Part shown: in pieces, positions 35,002 through 46,410 of the stretch
Numbering within the stretch: position 1 is the stretch's first letter
Layout of the letters: each line of letters begins with the position of its first letter
NCBI GenBank assembly: GCA_016859345.1
Contig: CM029124.1
Location: 12,922,480-12,986,479 of the forward strand
Length of the DNA stretch: 64,000 nt
Direction: 5' to 3'
Source: Istiophorus platypterus
Taxonomy: Eukaryota > Chordata > Actinopteri > Istiophoriformes > Istiophoridae
Notes under the pieces: generated by a model
Databases searched by the model: none
Told to the model about the DNA's origin: nothing
What the model saw: the letters and a program-made list of their open reading frames with translations, nothing else
Position numbers and translations under genes: made by a program

Positions 35002-38000
35002 CAGAGACTATGCAAGCTATTTGAAGCCAATAATCTCCCTCCTGATCTCTGGCTTTCACCTTGCCAATTCTAAGCTCGTGTTTTTCTATCAGCCCACAGC
35101 TGACGTATAAGACGTCTGATCTAGAACCAAGTACATTCACAGACTACAGCTGAAGGGACGACAGAGATAGAGACATAACTAACATTCTTTTTTGTTTTAG
35201 ACTGGACTCTCATCAGTCCAATGAACTGCTGCCTGGCAGAGTACTGACACACAGATACTGCACCACAGAAGGGCTCAGTGTGATCTACGAGGGGCTCAAA
35301 ATTCCTTTTCTTGGTGACTTATCGCTAGCAAGACTCATCTTCAGGGGCCACATGGCCATGCCCTGGTCTGTACTCAAATATTACTCACAATCCATTCCTC
35401 CTAATAAGGCTTGGCTCTGCCAGTCAGATTGTCCACAAACAGTCATGTGAAAAAGAGCGATGACGGCCCCGTTGCCCCAATCAGACAGACTCCATCGGTT
35501 CAGCGCCATATACTGTCTCTGGTCTGCCTTTGCACCACTATTTCTGAGACGGACACAATCCCCATTCCTCAATGCTATTACGTTTTTACTCAACACTGCC
35601 ATTGCCCCTATTCCTGTCTTTACTGCAAAGCTTGAAGCTTGCGGGCAAAATCAATCATACATTTCAGCAGCCAATGTAAGACACTTTAATCACTCACTGA
35701 TCTAGTGATGATGAAATAGTATTTAAAAAACCCAGCTTGACAGCACAGTTTAAAACACGGCAGAGTAATGAGATAACACTGAAGCAAGATGAAATGTTAT
35801 GAAATTAAATGAGTCCACATTTTTGCTCTAGAAACACACATGAGGGATTGATTCAGGACAGCTGAGGAGGAAGCATTTGCAGTTTGAGTGTGTGTAGTCT
35901 ATGTTTCAGGTTCTTCTTATTAACAAGTCCACTCCAAGCAGGGGTTTTGAGGACAAATATAGCTGAGGTGTAAGTTATTTGCTGGCTAGTTACACTACAG
36001 GGTGAGAAGCTCTCCACTACTCCACAGGGCTCTGGATGTCACTCCCAAATTAATGGCACAGGGATGGTCTGGGGCTCTACCAAGTCACAGTAAGGGTGGG
36101 TGTAGATTACACCATCCAGACAGTCACCCACCTGCAGCAGTCCCCAGATAGAGAATAGGGTGACAGTGGCCCAGTTTTCTCCGACAAAGGGGATGGGCAG
36201 CAGTCCAAGTCGCTGTCCTCATCCATATAGCACAGGGGGGCTAGAAGAGCGCCTGGTCCAATCATGGTCACTGTATCTGGGGTTGCCAGCTGTGCCATTC
36301 TCTTTGGAGATGGACTGGACCGGCGCTCCTCGAACACATCATCATCTCCCTGTAGATCCTCAGGTGGAAAACCTGACTCACTGCCTCCTAGCAGGTCGCT
36401 AGAGGACTTGGTGATGTGGAGGTGAGAAGCATAGCTTCCCAGCTCAGAGCACTGCAGGCTGGCCGAGGTAGAGGATCGAGAGAAGGGGAGGAGGAGACGG
36501 AGGAAGTTGGGGCTTGGAGAGTGGTGAGGGTGGAGGTGGGCATTGGAAAGAGGAGGAGGAGGAGGGGCAATGGTGGCAGGGTCAGATGGGAAAGAATTGG
36601 TGGGATGGATGCCCGAAATGGATTTGTAGTTGTTGGTGTAGGAGGGAACAAGGTGGGGTTGGTTGTGTGTTGAGAAGGTCGGATTTGGGTGGTGGTGTGT
36701 GGGTGCTGCAGGCGGCTTGCCATTGAGTGTGTGCGCCCTTCGATCCAAGCTCGGCGGCCGGGCAGGCTCAGGCTTCAGCCCCAGCTCTCCCTCGGAGCAG
36801 GTGCGGTCTATGAAGTGCAGGCCACGACAGAGACTGTCCACGCGCTGGCCCACGTCGTTCAGAGACACAGAAAACCTGAGCGAGCTGTTGGGTCGGATGT
36901 TGACGGCAGAAGGGCGGAGCAGAGAGAGCCAGTCTCGTTGTTTAGTGTGTCTGGAGGCTGGCAGGCCGTCGGTGCAGAGGGTGGTCACTGAAATACCTCC
37001 TGAACCTCGACAGGTTTTACCGTTAGCATTCACCAGAACTACTGCAGTCTGCTTCTGACAGTCCTGATCTTGACTGCCGGGGTGAATGTTAACGCATCAG
37101 TGTTTACGCATGTGTGTTAATGAGAGGAACATGTGATAGTCGACGACGGTAAAGGACGGCAGGAGAAGGAAGGGGAAAGGGCAAAAAAAGAGAAATGGAA
37201 AAAGACATCATGCATTTAAAATCAAAGGAATTTGAAAAAATGGAGATAAAAGGTTTTCGGGGGCTCTGCCTGAAAATACCAAACACTGGATGAGTGATGT
37301 TGCAATCAAATCCATTTTACACTCAACCAGGGCTACTCCATGTGGTGAAAGTGGGTTGCTCCAGGGAAAAGGGTAAACCAACGTCACCTAATGATAAGGC
37401 TCTTCACCAATAATGGACTGATGAATAGATAATATTTTTTGTCCTCGGGTGGTTATATCATTGTCGACACAAATTATATCAGTGGCAGTAAAAGTCAAAT
37501 GAGGTTGAAGTGGTTCGTACCTGCAGATGTCCTGGCTGGAAGGGGAAACCGACGTTCTTGAGAAACTGCATGGAGCGTTGACGGAAGTTGGGCTCCCCGC
37601 CTGAGGAACAAAAAAAATTAACAAAATAAAAATAGGCACTTTAGGGTAGACAATGCAAATATAAGACATCAAAGTGAAACCCCGATGTGAAATAACTGCT
37701 GCATTATTCAACAAATAGGATCTAATCCAATTGTTTCCAGGAAAGGTCCTGTGTGATGAGAATTATCATGCTGTCAGCGCCCAAATCTGATTTTACAAAA
37801 AGGGTAAAAATGTGTCGCATGCTGACGCACAGGATGATAAAAAAAAAAAAAAAGAAGGGAAATAATACTGGCAGTTAAACTATCTGATTAAAGTAAAGCT
37901 AGGAGAAAATTGTCTCAGCGCATCATGGAGCCGGCAAACACCAGGCTGCCATGGAGTGATGGGGGGCAGCCTGCGAGACAGAGGGAGAGATATGAAGAAC

Positions 38001-41000
38001 GATGTTGCCGATGAAGGCACAGCTGGAGGACGTGAGGCTGCAGACTTGCTCAGCCTCCACGGAGAGTTTTTAAACAGATGCACCTGCGGGTGCAAGCATT
38101 TTATAATTAAAATACCCTCAGCACTATCTGTTGTGGCTCATACCAATATTTATTTCACACAAATGGTATGCTGAGGATTCTTAAAATAGAAAATTCTGGT
38201 TTATTACCAACTAGGTTTTATTTACAAAGTTTTGGCCGTCATTTCTATCAGTTATGCTCGCACTTTACTCACCAGATTTACTGCTGTGAAATTGGAACAC
38301 GACAACATAACGGAGACAAAATCTGACGAGGCAATAAACACAGGCGGCCAGACTGACTGAACAGGTTGTAAACAAGCCAACAGTTTGGCTGGATAATTCA
38401 TTTTATTTGGAAGAGAGTATCCGAAAGTGAGATAAAAAGGAAATGTCAGTGAACCAGAAAACCTGTTATTCCAACTTAGGAATGTTCATGCGTTATTCTA
38501 AAATGTTGCTAGTCTTGTAGTCACATCGTCCTAAATTTATTACTTTTGTGATTTTTTTGAGTGGTTTATTAACAAGTAAAATAATATACAAAGTGGAGAG
38601 CTTCATTTAACCAAGCTGAGTCAAGCGTATTAGTGTTAATTTTGGATTTTAATTGAATGTATCTGCCAGCAAAAGCGGTTTTGCAGTGTTTTCCTGCTGA
38701 TTTGTTCTCATTTTTGTATTTGTCTTTACCTAGTGGGAGATATTGTTGCTGCCAGAAAATCCTGATATCTCCAACCTGACATGAGGGGTTTTTTTTCCCC
38801 CACAGTCAGACTGAAGCTGACTGTAAATGTGACAATGTCTGACTGTATGATCGTCTGACCACTTGTTTTGATCTCTTTTTAACAATCTTCCTAAAAAGAT
38901 CTCAGCAATTAACATGTCGTATACACTGATGTCATTACCCATGGCAATGAGGGAAAAAACCACAAAAACTGGTCTGAATTTTAAATACAGCATGATTGTC
39001 TTTTAAAGGAATAGTTCAACCTTTTGGGAAATTTGAGAACGGGCTACAGTCAGCAATCGGTTAAATTACTCTGGCTCAAAGACTGGAAATAGGAGAAACG
39101 GCTACACTGGCTCCGTCCAAAACTAAAAAGAGGGAGGCAGTTTCAACAAGAGACTAATTACCTATTGATTTCATCTGTAACTGGGGGAAATTTATACCTC
39201 ATGGCCTAAAAAAGTCAATAGAAAATTCAATGTCCAGCTTTGCCCTTCAGCCTGTATTTTTTTTTTCTAACAGCACTTGAAAAGCACAGCTTCTCTTTAG
39301 CTGCCTACATTTCATTTCATTTCGGCTAGATGAAAAATGAACAGGCAGCTCTGATAAGTGAGTGAGAGACAAAAGATCACATTAAATCAATAAAACAGTA
39401 TCATTCTGCAACTAGCAGAACTGTATATTTAACTGGTTGGAGAAAAGAGATGGATCATGATTTCTCTGATGACCCATATTCCGTATTCATTGGAGCTGTC
39501 TAAGTATAATATTCCTGTGCCGTCTTGACTCGGTTAATCATTCATGTTGCCATCTGGTGGGAGTTGGCCAATAGATAACCAAATCTGTCTATGGGCAGAG
39601 TCAAATAACGGGGTGATGGAAACATTGGTGAAACAGTAATGATTAACTTCCTAACAGCCTGTATCCCTCTTCATTGCTCTATTAAATGACTGCTCTCATA
39701 ACTGCACTCTCTCTTGTGACAAGGACCTTTGATGAGTAAATGAGTGCTTTTTTAAAAATGGATAATGAGAATACTGCAAGTGGTGATTTTTCATCAACTG
39801 CTGATAAACTGTGTTAGGTGGCTTCGATACTTGTCACACTCTGCTCTTGAAACTGTAAAGAAGAAAGATTTTACCTGCTAAATAGATAAAATCCAGCCTC
39901 ACATCATATTCCAACTCCAAGGGACACCTGTTTATTGTGCTGGGTGAGCAGTCAATTATTTATTTAACCTCTGTTATTGAGCCCCCCCAGGCCTTCACAC
40001 ACATCCTTCATCTGTGCATAAATTATCCTCTTTTCCACTTGTTATATCTTGTCTTATTTATCTAACACTGCTTTTCTCATATCTGCTATTACCTCAGCCT
40101 CCATTCTTCTTTTTCCATCTCGACCTGACGAGAAACACAGCTCTCATTTTCTGGCCCCTGGGCCCTTTCAAAGAAAAACCTTTAAAATCTAACAGGAACT
40201 ATCAATTGCTGGCTCCTAGTGAGAAGCCTTTAAAATGCTGGACCCTTTGCTGAACAGACAATGTGAATAGGCCAGACGCTGACAAGATCCAAAACAGAGA
40301 AGCAACACAAAAAAAATAAACATCAAAGTGTATTCTTAAGCCATATCCTTCCCAACATCACTTTCATGTCACACTGTGAACTGATATTTATTTTAAACAC
40401 ATCTCCGACCGTTCCGATATAAGCTTGCGAGAGGGTTTTGAGTTGAGAACGTTCGGTTAAACAACTTTTTTTTTCCAAAATCATAAATGCACCGGAATAG
40501 TTGAACTGTTCGGGGAAAAAGGTTTATTCACCTTCTTGCCAAGGGTTAAATAGCACTCTCTGTACAGCAGCGGTAGGCTTAGCTCAGGATGAAGGCTAGA
40601 GACAGGGTAAAAGCTAGGCTGGCTCACAAGAGTGTCCCTGGAAACAAAGTGACTTTTATACCTTTTAACAGAATTAACAAGAAGGATATAATGTGTCCAT
40701 TAGTAACATTTAGAGATACTGGTAGGTGAGTTCTTTTGTGTGCATGATTTTTGCAGTGATTCACTTGAGGCTAAGAATACGTATCTGTATATAACCTTAG
40801 TGCAGGTTAATCACAGGGCTAAGTCGTATTACTGCTGAGCTGTTCTCTAAAGCATTATGCAACAGCCCTGTACAAATGTGCAATAAATTCAGTATCTAAT
40901 TAGCAAGTTCTTTTATTATTCAAGTACAATTTCAGTTTTATTTTTACATTTTTCCTCCTGCTGACTCATTTTAATTTTAATTTTAAGCTCATTCCCAGCT

Positions 41001-44000
41001 CTCATCACATCATGCTGGTAATAAAAAGTGAGGACCCCTGCAATACATTTTATATCCCAGTAATACACATATGTGCCATTATGTGTCTTTTGTTCAGTAA
41101 CCTTGGACATTTTATTATAATATTCTGATCATACAAAATTGAAAAATTAATATTTATTTCAGAAGATATTCAGCAAATTCAGTACTTAACTCTCAGGCAG
41201 CCCAAAACTTTCAACCAGGACTATAAAATCACAGAAGTATGAAGTGAGAGCAAATCTCTGCAAAATTCAATCAAAGACTTAATCTTTTTCCCTGACACCA
41301 AGCAAGTGCAGAAAATCCACTGTCAGCTAAGACACTATTTTTCATAAGCTACTCTAAGAAAAAGTGAAACACTATAATGATCTTTTTTATTGAGAACCTA
41401 CAAGCACATTATAGCCGGATGATTTGGCTGCGGCAGTTTGTGCAGAAGGTCAAAGGAAAAATGGTTGATTTGACTGGTCAGTCATTTCTCTGGCACTTGA
41501 GACTCTTAAATCTATCTGCTGAAATGGGATCTCATGTGAGCTGGCAGAAACTAGTAGTGCAGTTGCTTCAACTCTCGGACAGGCTCTGAGGAAGAGAAAA
41601 TACAATGCAAATATAATATTACTATTTCTAAACCTAACTTCAGGTACAACATTTGTTTTATGGTAAGCTCTGCTTTATAGTCTTTTGAGCACTGTTTTTT
41701 TATCTCACTACCCTCTGGACAATTACATATTATAGTGTTTGTTGGAATTCTTTGATAGCTAACATGACTGACTGATCAATTAATAGATCAACAGAAATCT
41801 AATAAGCAACTATTTTGATAACTGACCTATACTCTGGTAATTTTTTAATCAATCTTTCGAGTTAAACTGATAAACAGTTTTGTTCCAGGACCTACAGTGT
41901 GAGGACTTGCTGCTTTTCTTTGTTATATATGATAGAAAACTTAATTTCTTTGAGTTTTGGATGTTGTTCAGACAAGAAAAGCAATTAGAAGTTGTCACCT
42001 GAGCCCTGGAGATATGATAAAGGGTATTAGTATTTCACTATTTGCCGATATTTTCCACACACACAAAAAAAGAAAACCCTGTTGTTGGTTGAAGAATGAG
42101 CTGCAGATTAATCGATTACACAAATGATCATTATAATTGTAGCTCTAAATAGCAATGACCTCGTGTGTCAGAAAAAAAAAACAAGCAATAATGGCACTTT
42201 CCGCCCAAAGCATTTTTTAATGAAACCATCTAAGTCTGGTTTCTTCAAGGACCGCAGCCAGCTTGAGCAGGAGAATATGAACAATGCTGCCAGACTGAGC
42301 AATTCAAAGACGATGTGTTCCAAAAAATCAACAATAAACTTTCTTCAGAATAGCAGTTTGGCTCAATGTTCTGCCAAGCTGAACACACTAGCAGAAGTGG
42401 TTCTACAGAGATCTGTGGTCTGGAGGACAGACCTGAGTTATGCTATATAGCAATGCAGCTTGCAGCACTGAAAACCACAGAAGCCTGAATTTTAGAGAAC
42501 CACCAGATGTTTGGCTGATTATCAACAGCAGCCCACCGACCCGCTTTTTGTCTTTATGAGGACTGTAATACTTTAATTCCTTCCCAAACTGTGTAGGAGG
42601 CATCACACAGCTCCCTGGTGCTGTGCAAAATAGAGAAATGGCTACAGCTAAGCCTCCTGACTTCACTGAGTGGAAACATGATTCACGCCAAAATCAACGG
42701 GCAATCCTCAGCCCACACTCTGTGCTCAGATAAACTTTTCACAGTAGCATTTGTATTTTTAATACTGACCATTCTTTTGTTTAATAAAAAATGTTGAATA
42801 TATGCCCTCAACTCCACTTCCTTCACAATTCTCCAGACACTTTCTTTCTGAAGAGCTTAGTAAAAGAAACTTTCGGTATAAATGAATCAATGAACAAACA
42901 AATATAAAACAGACAACAGGGAATGAGTTTCTGGCTTTGAACACACCTACAAGTTTCTATCTAAGACCATATACCTTAATCTCCCATGGTAACAAGCTCA
43001 CCGATGGAGGCAATATTATCTTTATAAAACAATGTACCTCCTAGGCTAAATACTGCACCTTGTTTTCCTGCTATTATATAAATCTCTCTCTTGTGACAGG
43101 TGTGTGTGCCACGAGAGGCATTCCAGCAGGAGAGTCACAAGTAACTGAATAACTAAAGACGAGAGGTTTTTCTGAGTCATCCCCAGATAGGAGGACGCTT
43201 TTCGATTTAAGAAAACACCAACAGTTCAGTGAATTTCTAAATGAAAAAGTCAGAGGCTAAAAAGCAAAGAGGGACCCTAAGTATCTTGCCAGTTTACCAG
43301 TATAAAACTAGAGCAGGTGCTGTGACAGTATGAACGATTTCCCTGGATGTTTGAGCTTTCACATACACATTATCCAGACTGTACTGTAGTGCGAAGCTTG
43401 AGATGTTATGAAATATTCCTCTCGGGCCAATCCTGTGGTTTTTGTAGGTGGAGAGATGTCTTTTAAATAGGTCAACAACTGGATACGAGCACATTCCTAT
43501 TTGATTTGATCTGACACGAACCGATGTGATTCAGCTTGAATCTGTGCCATGTGAAGCAGTGTAGAGTTTGTGTTGGTGTCCTTAGTTTGTTTTTGGCTGG
43601 AGCTTAGGTGGAAACGAATTAAATCGAGATCAGACTTTCATCAACGGCTCATACAGACAAGGCACATGTGTAACTAAAGTGAATGTCTGGTTTGCATTTT
43701 GCTGTGATCCATACAGCAGCTTTATATCTCTTTTTCTGGAGCTGTGCAACTTAAATGAACCTACACTTACCAACACCTATGGAAAACTTGAGTCAGTGCT
43801 GGAAATGTAAAAATTTACCATTTCATCCTGGCAATACTGTAGAGAGCAGGGAAAATTGTATAATGTACTGAATATTTGCATTCATTTATCTCCTGTAGTC
43901 TCACAGATCATATTGTGATTAAAGCAGCTTCCAGGGTGAAGAGGTTCCAGCAAGATGGTGGATTTCTGAAATTACATTACACCTCTACCATAATCCACTG

Positions 44001-46410
44001 TTAAATCTTGGTGGGTTTTCTCCTCTCAAGAGTACAGAGAGGACTTCTTGTTCCACCTCCTCAGTCAGTCAGTCCAAACTGGTCTAGTGATTTAAAAGCT
44101 CTCTTTTTAACCACTGAGACTCCCAGCAGACTTCTCCATTCAAAGAACAATTAATACAGATTTAATACCAGCCAGTCAGAGGTATTTCCCTTTAGGATGG
44201 AGCAGGAAACACCAGCTGGCAGGCAAATTGCTAATTATTAATTAAAGCTGTCAAACTTAAGGGCCTTGTTCATACTTTACATCTATCACTCCATGACACA
44301 CACAGGACAGATGGTCTAGGTAGGACATTCTGTGACAATGAATGGCATCCAGAAACTGCTAAGTAAATAAATCTACGGCCTGATTTATGGATGAGATACC
44401 TGGAATTTCGATATCTAGGCCATTTGCTGTGTTTGTGTGTGTATAAAGCAAGCGCAGTTTCATTCTTGACTCACATATTTATATATTCTACTAAGATCAA
44501 GTTGAATTGGTCTGTTTCAGCTATTTTAAGACCAATCAAACTATCAAACCAAACTGTCTGGAGGCAACATCCCAAAACTAACACTGTTCTCTCAACACAC
44601 ACTTCTCAGAACACAACTGGAAACCATTAAAGCAATAGTTTGACATTTTTGGGAGATGTGCTCATTCGTTTGATTTATCAATTGATATCACCCTTGTGTC
44701 TGAGAGGTAAATCAGCAGCTACGACGTGCAGCTGGCTTGTTTAGTTTAGCATAAAGACTGAAAACAGGCGGAAACAGCTAGCCTGGCTCTGACTGAAGGC
44801 AACAAATTCCATCACCTCTAAAACTCACCCTGTAACATATTAAATCTGGTATGTTTAATTTGTACAAACATCAAAGTATAAAAAAAAGTGTTCATTTAGT
44901 TGCAAAGCACATCTCACTTAAACAAGCCGAAGTTTAATAATACGTTTCAGCCATAACTTTTAACAGCTACCAAAAGTCATTGATCTGGAGGTGATGACTG
45001 TCAAAACAGATTTACCACACTGGACGGCCACATGTGCACAGGTTCACCGAGTACCAGCTCACCTCTGTGCCAACAAGTGTGGTTTAAAAAGTCATTACTC
45101 TGTCCGACTATTCTAAACCATCTGATTTTGCAGCTGTAATTCCCGGTATGACTTTGACTGACTCTGTGCTCACTGCATTTGTGCAATGCACAGTTTTAAT
45201 GTGCAGTGGACGATTGTAACAAACATTTTGGGTCTGTTCACTTTTGGTTTCAGGATTGGGTTAAAGCGGAGATTTGTTCAGTTGAGTCACTCATATTGCT
45301 TTTCTAAACATACTCAGTTATGAAGCAGTAGTGTTTATATCTCTAAAATTTAACTGCTGAGCAGCGGTTATTGTGTCCAAAAATGGCATTGAAAACTACC
45401 AGGTACAGAATTTGTATATTAAACATCCATATTAAATATATTAAATATTGAATTACATTGAATTGAATTATATAAAAATGTCTCAGGCCATGATCAGGTG
45501 CATAAAACTTTATTACCCACATGTTGTTTCTTAGGATGTTTAATGTCCACAGTCTAAAAGTGAAAGCCACTAATTCTTTTGACACCACTTTTCAACAGAG
45601 TTCAATAAAAATTGTTAATTCAACTCGATAAATTGAAAAATCAATGGCCTGATCAATCAGTGTGTCAGTTTTTATAAAGAAGCCAGTGTTTGTTTTACTA
45701 AGCCATATAGTAGATACCTTTCTAGGCTAGGACTGACACATTGTCTTAGACAACAGTATTTATGTTTACCCACAACTGTACATTGCAAATGAGTGTTGGT
45801 CTCTTGTCACTCAGGAGCAGTGACTCCAATCTTGCTCACGTTTAAAGAGCGACTGGCTCGTGGATCAAACATTATTGTTGGACTGGTCCCATGATGATAA
45901 AGTGACCCTGACATCTATTAGCACAAGTAAAGGGTTTATCCTCTAAGAGGCTCAGGAGAACAAGGATTGAAACCCTGAAGCCAGATTTGAGGCAGGCTAC
46001 AGCTCTGCATGATGGAGCAACAGAGAAGAGAGGGACGAAAGAAGGGAGAAAATGCAGAGAGACAGGAGTCACGGAGGGACAGAGGCTTGGACAGTGTGTC
46101 TGATAGTGAGCTACACTCATCCGAGGAGCTGAGATGTAACGGCAGGCTGTTGTCTGGAGGTGGATAAGAGAGGGAGTTCTGATGGGGGCGATGATACGAG
46201 AGCGATGCTGCTCCCGCTCCGCTTCGTGTCTGTCTCTCCTGTCTATCTCGGCCTTCCTCCACAGCTCAGCTCACCGATGCCCTGCCGCTGAATTCTCTCT
46301 CTTTACGAAGGCCATTTATCATTCATTCAAATTTTTTCATTTGTGTGTGTTCTGCTCACCTTTGATATATTGCTGGACCTGCTCGCTGAATGACCCAAAG
46401 GCTTTTCATT
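25312..46410 (-). CDS. march8: march8 (marchf8), RING-CH membrane E3 ubiquitin ligase; N-terminal exon not found
   Basis: MARCH8 ubiquitinates membrane proteins such as transferrin receptor and MHC class II in endosomes and the plasma membrane (family knowledge). Exons in transcript order: 46410-46360, 37600-37521, optional 37073-36132, 30549-30369, 29369-29234 and 25616-25312. All phases agree, giving 250 codons without the optional exon and 564 with it. The RING-CH domain has CRICHC, PCHC, FVHQACLQQW and CCELC, a C4HC3 set. Two membrane helices follow: [20 protein letters not shown] and the stretch after FWTKL. The tail has a YIHL tyrosine motif and ends EVLHV (human IIHV). The human start segment (about 34 residues before NEKTLGH) has no match here and is probably beyond the right edge or too diverged to see. 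alox5 is its tail-to-tail neighbour, as in human. Confidence 0.94.
25617..29233 (-). other. march8 intron with a TTAA-flanked MITE
   Basis: AT-rich intron between the last two coding exons. It holds the 603-bp inverted-repeat element at 27753-28355. Nothing else was recognised. Confidence 0.7.
27753..28355. mobile_element. piggyBac-like MITE with TTAA ends
   Basis: The element starts TTAAAGGAATAGTTTG and ends CAAACTATTCCTTTAA, so its 12-bp terminal inverted repeats are perfect and are flanked by TTAA on both sides. TTAA target duplication is typical of piggyBac elements. There is no transposase ORF. Related partial copies with the same start or interior lie at about 39003, 40488 and 44627. 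Confidence 0.8.
29234..29369 (-). CDS. march8: march8 exon: linker and first membrane helix
   Basis: Acceptor tgccacag and donor caag|gtcagc bound 136 bp, phase 0 to phase 1. It encodes WEKLQMTASERRK, then the first membrane helix, then LIDRTADEIKQ. It is almost identical to human MARCH8 in this part. Confidence 0.95.
29370..30368 (-). other. march8 intron
   Basis: Intron between the RING-CH exon and the first membrane-helix exon, with a C-run at about 30120-30130. No other feature was recognised. Confidence 0.75.
30369..30549 (-). CDS. march8: march8 RING-CH exon
   Basis: Acceptor tctcgtag and donor gcaag|gtaaca bound 181 bp, phase 2 to phase 0. It encodes ICHCEGDDESPLITPCHC through KPLRK, which is the E2-binding RING-CH domain except for its first zinc cysteine. 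That cysteine comes from whichever exon is spliced upstream. Confidence 0.96.
30550..36131 (-). other. march8 intron
   Basis: A 5.6-kb intron of AT-rich sequence. Repeats include a caaa/caag run at about 33131-33168, CA at about 34848-34866 and GT at 34951-34998. The segment 31120-31180 and the sequence near 31707-31735 (ggggtactagtacccc) resemble parts of a teleost interspersed repeat. No coding exon was recognised. Confidence 0.6.
34951..34998. repeat. (GT)n microsatellite
   Basis: About 24 uninterrupted GT units in a march8 intron. Confidence 0.95.
36132..37073 (-). CDS. march8: march8 long-isoform cassette exon (314 codons)
   Basis: Acceptor ccccggcag before 37073 and donor ctgcag|gtgggt after 36132 bound 942 bp, exactly 314 codons, phase 2 at both ends. 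It can therefore be included or skipped without a frameshift. The encoded segment is rich in Pro, Ser and His (THHHPNP, APPPPPLSNAHLHPHH), then acidic (QGDDDVFEE, MDEDSDLD), and looks disordered. It ends SLSGDCC-R, so inclusion gives CCR-ICHC and keeps a cysteine at the first RING-CH zinc position. Longer vertebrate MARCH8 isoforms with a large insert before the RING-CH are known to me from memory only. The open frame across nearly 1 kb supports coding function. Confidence 0.88.
37074..37520 (-). other. march8 intron upstream of the cassette exon
   Basis: A 447-bp intron with no recognised features. Confidence 0.75.
37521..37600 (-). CDS. march8: march8 exon: Ser-rich segment ending in the first RING-CH cysteine
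   Basis: Acceptor tgttcctcag and donor ctgcag|gtacga bound 80 bp, phase 0 to phase 2. It encodes AGSPTSVNAPCSFSRTSVSP and then SSQDIC, with AG left for the next codon. Human has the same block ending SSQDICR. The last cysteine is the first RING-CH zinc ligand. Confidence 0.94.
39003..39170 (+). mobile_element. Partial MITE copy (family of 27753-28355)
   Basis: It starts tttaaaggaatagttcaacc and continues with gactggaaataggagaaacggcta and a related interior. The 3' terminal inverted repeat was not found. Confidence 0.55.
40488..40665 (+). mobile_element. Partial MITE copy (family of 27753-28355)
   Basis: It starts near cggaatagttgaactgttcg and includes the family-like motifs cttcttgcc, ggcttagctc and agctaggctggct. 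It is degraded and lacks clear ends. Confidence 0.5.
41768..42148. mobile_element. Degraded MITE-like repeat (gattaatcgatta / tagctcta family)
   Basis: It contains gatcaattaatagatcaaca near the left end and gcagattaatcgattac with gtagctctaaat at the right end. It is related to the copies at 5713 and 50126. No ORF is present. Confidence 0.55.
44627..44900 (+). mobile_element. Partial MITE copy (family of 27753-28355)
   Basis: It starts TTAAAGCAATAGTTTGACAT and contains agcataaagactgaaaaca and gaaacagctagcctggctc, the most recognisable interior motifs of this teleost repeat family. Confidence 0.65.
46360..46410 (-). CDS. march8: march8 51-bp exon (NEKPLGH...SNISK)
   Basis: Acceptor ttttttttacag and donor caaag|gtgagc bound exactly 17 codons, phase 0 at both ends. 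The residues NEKPLGHSASRSSNISK match the human segment NEKTLGHFMSHSSNISK at 12 of 17 positions. This short exon fixes the gene's extent to at least 46410. It has no in-frame ATG, so at least one upstream coding exon must exist. Confidence 0.92.

Larger units (their letters stand above)
37601..46359 (-). other. march8 intron with transposon fragments
   Basis: An 8.8-kb AT-rich intron. It holds partial copies of the TTAA-type MITE family at about 39003-39170, 40488-40665 and 44627-44900. A second MITE-like family is at 41768-42148. An open minus-strand segment at 45936-46262 is discussed as a finding. No other exon was identified. Confidence 0.6.
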
